A DNA stretch of 16,913 nt, taken from the NCBI GenBank assembly GCA_018679695.1, contig JAHHKH010000054.1, forward strand, positions 1 through 16,913. Direction: 5' to 3'. Below the pieces are notes generated by a model. That model searched no databases and had not been told where the DNA came from. It worked only from the letters and a program-made list of their open reading frames with translations. Both the position numbers and the translations under genes were made by a program. The stretch comes from Maribacter sp. (lineage in GTDB: Bacteria > Bacteroidota > Bacteroidia > Flavobacteriales > Flavobacteriaceae). How positions within the stretch are numbered: the first letter of the stretch is position 1; the number at the start of each line of letters is the position of its first letter. This document shows, piece by piece, positions 14,529-16,913 of the stretch.

Positions 14529-16379
14529 ATGAAAAGAATAGCCGTCGTACTTATTGTCTTTTTGACTTATGTAACGTCATTAAATGCCCAAAGCCATTAC
14601 GATGTCCTTATTATTGGTGGTGGTACGGGCGGCACTGCAGCAGGCATCCAGGCAGCCCGAATGGGTGCAAAAGTGCAAATTATCGAATCGACACCCTGGT
14701 TGGGTGGCATGTTGACTTCAGCTGGTGTCTCTGCCATTGATGGCAATCATAATCTACCTTCAGGGATTTGGGGAGAATTCCGACAAAGGCTTCGTGACCA
14801 TTATGCGGGAGCTGAAGCATTGGCGACCGGTTGGGTCAGCCATACACTTTTTGAACCAAGTATTGGAAATAAAATTCTGCAGGAAATGGCCCATATTCCT
14901 AATCTGGATATCGCCTTTAATGCGATTTATATTGATGTTTTAAAAGATGGGGAAGGATGGTTAGTGAACTACCGACAAGAAGGCCAATTACGCTCAGCCA
15001 AAACCAAAATACTCATCGATGCCACCGAAACAGGGGAACTAATGCCACTAGTTGGGGCAGATTTTCGTTTGGGCATGGATGCCAAGAGGGATACGGGTGA
15101 AACCGCGGCTCCCGAAAAAGCTAACAATATTGTACAGGATATTACTTATGTTGCTATTCTTGAGGATGTGGGCACAAAAAAAGGGAAAAGGGGATTGGTA
15201 AAAAAACCAATGAACTATGATTCCAAGGAATTTGAATGTGCCTGTAAACGGGAGGATGGTGAAATGTTCGGAGCCATATCCAACTGCCGGCAAATGCTCA
15301 ATTATGGTAAACTGCCCAACAATAAATATATGATCAATTGGCCAAATTGTGGAAATGACTTTTATTTAAATTGGCCCGAATTGACCTCGGAGCAGCGCAG
15401 GGCCAAGTTAAAAGAGGCCAAAAAGTTTACCCAGGGCTTTATCTATTACATTCAAAATAAACTAGGGCATAAAAATCTTCGCATAGGACGTGAATTCCCA
15501 ACCAAGGATGGCTTTCCCATGATACCCTATGAACGGGAAGCTCGAAGGATCAAGGGTAAGGTATTATTAACCGTTGATCATATTGAAAAGCCCTATGATT
15601 ACAATCTTTATAGAACAGGGATTGCGGTCGGAGATTACCCTATTGACCATCATCACGATAAAAATCCCAATACTCCAAAAATCGATTTCATCAATATAAA
15701 AGTACCAAGTTATAACATTCCAATGGGTACTTTGATTCCCAAGAAAATAGAGAATTTTATCGTTGCAGAAAAAAACATAAGTGTTTCCAATATCGTTAAT
15801 GGCACTACAAGATTACAGCCTGTAGTTTTAGGCCTAGGACAAGCTGCAGGGGCTTTGGCTGCCCAGGCCATTTTAGAACGTAAAAAACCTTCGGAAATAT
15901 CTATTCGAAAAGTGCAGGAAGCGCTATTAAAACAAAACGCTTACCTAATGCCCTTTATCGATATCGACCCCAGTGATCCCGCTTTCCATGCCATGCAACG
16001 TATGGGTATTACCGGAATTCTAAAAGGTTATGGTGTACCCTATAAATGGGCCAACCAAACATGGTTTTATCCGGATCAAATTGTCTCGGAGTATGAATTT
16101 ATACAAGGACTTTTGCCATATTTTGATAATTTGGTTGATCTAGCTGCCTCTGGTAAGGGGTTGACCCTAAATTTTTTTAAGGAAGTAGTGCGAAGGACAA
16201 ATCCAGAATATACCCTGGAAAACATTGATAAATATTGGGATTCTTGGGGAATTGAGCAAAAATCGAATGAAAATGTACCTTTGAACAGAAGAACCTTAAG
16301 TATATTGACAAATCGTATACTAAAGCCATTCACCATTGAAATAGACTTCAATGGTAATGTATTGAATAACAAAAAATAA
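14529..16379 (+). CDS. Exported FAD-dependent oxidoreductase with SLH-like C-terminal segment
   Basis: 616 residues from ATG 14529; starts at ATG 14520 (3 residues longer) or TTG 14502 are possible. The N-terminus is a Sec signal (MKRIAVVLIVFL..., cleavage after LNA at 18-20). Immediately after it is a Rossmann FAD-binding motif, DVLIIGGGTGGTAAG (25-39), then IESTPWLGGMLT (52-63). This is the FAD_oxidored (PF12831) type, members of which are often annotated as xanthan lyase-like. A second FAD-contact region is at about 395-445 (GTTRLQPVVLGLGQAAGALA). Residues about 476-526 look like an S-layer-homology unit (FIDIDPSDPAF, then AMQRMGITGILKGYG, then FYPDQIVSEYEF). The substrate is unknown. It follows the AGE gene by 16 bp and probably shares its transcript. 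Its stop is 25 bp from the stop of the convergent RidA gene. Confidence 0.85.
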   Translation: MKRIAVVLIVFLTYVTSLNAQSHYDVLIIGGGTGGTAAGIQAARMGAKVQIIESTPWLGGMLTSAGVSAIDGNHNLPSGIWGEFRQRLRDHYAGAEALATGWVSHTLFEPSIGNKILQEMAHIPNLDIAFNAIYIDVLKDGEGWLVNYRQEGQLRSAKTKILIDATETGELMPLVGADFRLGMDAKRDTGETAAPEKANNIVQDITYVAILEDVGTKKGKRGLVKKPMNYDSKEFECACKREDGEMFGAISNCRQMLNYGKLPNNKYMINWPNCGNDFYLNWPELTSEQRRAKLKEAKKFTQGFIYYIQNKLGHKNLRIGREFPTKDGFPMIPYEREARRIKGKVLLTVDHIEKPYDYNLYRTGIAVGDYPIDHHHDKNPNTPKIDFINIKVPSYNIPMGTLIPKKIENFIVAEKNISVSNIVNGTTRLQPVVLGLGQAAGALAAQAILERKKPSEISIRKVQEALLKQNAYLMPFIDIDPSDPAFHAMQRMGITGILKGYGVPYKWANQTWFYPDQIVSEYEFIQGLLPYFDNLVDLAASGKGLTLNFFKEVVRRTNPEYTLENIDKYWDSWGIEQKSNENVPLNRRTLSILTNRILKPFTIEIDFNGNVLNNKK

Positions 16380-16404
16380 CGATCTCAATAGGTGGATCAA
16401 AGCA

Positions 16405-16913
16405 CTAGTCCTCGAAAACTTCCACGATCATTTCAATTTCCACTGCAATATTACTGGGCAATGATCCCATACCAACAGCTGCACGGGCATGTTTGCCACG
16501 TTCACCAAAAATTGCAACCATTAGGTCTGAGTAACCATTGATGACTCTAGGATGGTCCGTAAATTCAGGAGTGGCATTTACCATTCCTTTTACTTTGACA
16601 ATTCGTTTTACTTTGTTTAGATTTCCCAATTCCGCTTTTAAGACCGAAAGTTGATTTATTCCTGTTATTCGCGCTGCCTCATAGCCTTGTTCAATGGTGA
16701 GATCTACACCCAGTTTTCCCGTAATATTCTCCCCATTGGTCTTTCGGGGTCCTTTACCGGCCAGAAAAACCAGATTCCCGGCGCGAACTGCATTCACATA
16801 ATTGGCTACAGGAAGCGATGGGGTGTTTAATTCAATGCCTAACTCCTGGAGCTTGGCCTCAGGATCATAGCCCTTGGGAATCCCTTGCTTTGGGATTGCC
16901 CTATGTATAGGAT
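16405..16913 (-). CDS. RidA/YjgF family enamine/imine deaminase, 5' end outside window
   Basis: The coding frame is open from the right edge (first full codon at 16909-16911), so the start is outside. A GTG at 16797 is internal. The family begins at PEAKLQELGIEL, then PVANYVNAVRAGNLVFLAGKGP, and ends with HARAAVGMGSLP and VEIEMIVEVFE. These carry the conserved Arg (ARAAVG) and Glu (VEIE) used in RidA imine hydrolysis. It belongs to the clade with the LGIEL and PVANYVxAVR start rather than E. coli RidA itself. At least 14 residues precede the family start, so the protein has an N-terminal extension, perhaps a signal sequence beyond the edge. RidA proteins hydrolyse reactive enamines and imines made by PLP or flavin enzymes. 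It is convergent with the FAD oxidoreductase gene. Confidence 0.88.
   Translation of the reverse strand, partial: PIHRAIPKQGIPKGYDPEAKLQELGIELNTPSLPVANYVNAVRAGNLVFLAGKGPRKTNGENITGKLGVDLTIEQGYEAARITGINQLSVLKAELGNLNKVKRIVKVKGMVNATPEFTDHPRVINGYSDLMVAIFGERGKHARAAVGMGSLPSNIAVEIEMIVEVFED

Overview
The window looks like a chromosomal segment from a marine-type member of the Flavobacteriaceae (Bacteroidota). The base composition is AT-rich, and Shine-Dalgarno sites are weak. One promoter has the Bacteroidota -33/-7 form (TTG, then TAnnTTTG). Several protein families are typical of the group: a DUF2652 cyclase-like protein, a DUF4434 protein, an SDR-type threonine dehydrogenase and an ERMP1-like M28 membrane peptidase. 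I see no transposase, phage gene, CRISPR array or rRNA. Most of the window reads as ordinary chromosome, with two gene clusters of interest.

Left part (1-6271). The C-terminal part of an M28-family membrane peptidase runs in from the left edge. It overlaps by 8 bp an atypical SDR of the YeeZ type that starts at TTG. A 124-residue protein of unknown function follows and ends at a perfect-palindrome terminator. Next is an exported TPR protein. Facing it on the minus strand is a two-gene unit: a lipoprotein, then a nucleotide-cyclase-homology/SRPBCC fusion. Divergent from the lipoprotein gene is a convincing SDR-family L-threonine 3-dehydrogenase.

Middle (6591-10836). A tight four-gene plus-strand operon encodes a periplasmic molybdenum hydroxylase resembling E. 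coli PaoABC (YagTSR). The 2Fe-2S subunit carries a twin-arginine signal. The molybdopterin subunit has its catalytic Glu. The FAD subunit carries an inserted four-Cys loop that would hold a [4Fe-4S] cluster. The fourth gene, 2 bp after the FAD subunit, encodes a 76-residue five-Cys protein that I cannot name and that is the best candidate here for an undescribed partner. A minus-strand acidic small protein and an exported two-repeat beta-rich protein follow, then tRNA-Arg(CCU) on the minus strand.

Right part (12267-16913). A good Bacteroidota promoter precedes an apparent three-gene unit: a DUF4434 TIM-barrel-like protein, an AGE-family sugar 2-epimerase with the catalytic residue set, and an exported FAD-dependent oxidoreductase with an SLH-like C-terminal segment. 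A RidA-family imine deaminase is convergent with it and runs off the right edge. Together these suggest carbohydrate (possibly amino-sugar) catabolism. That pathway assignment is inference.
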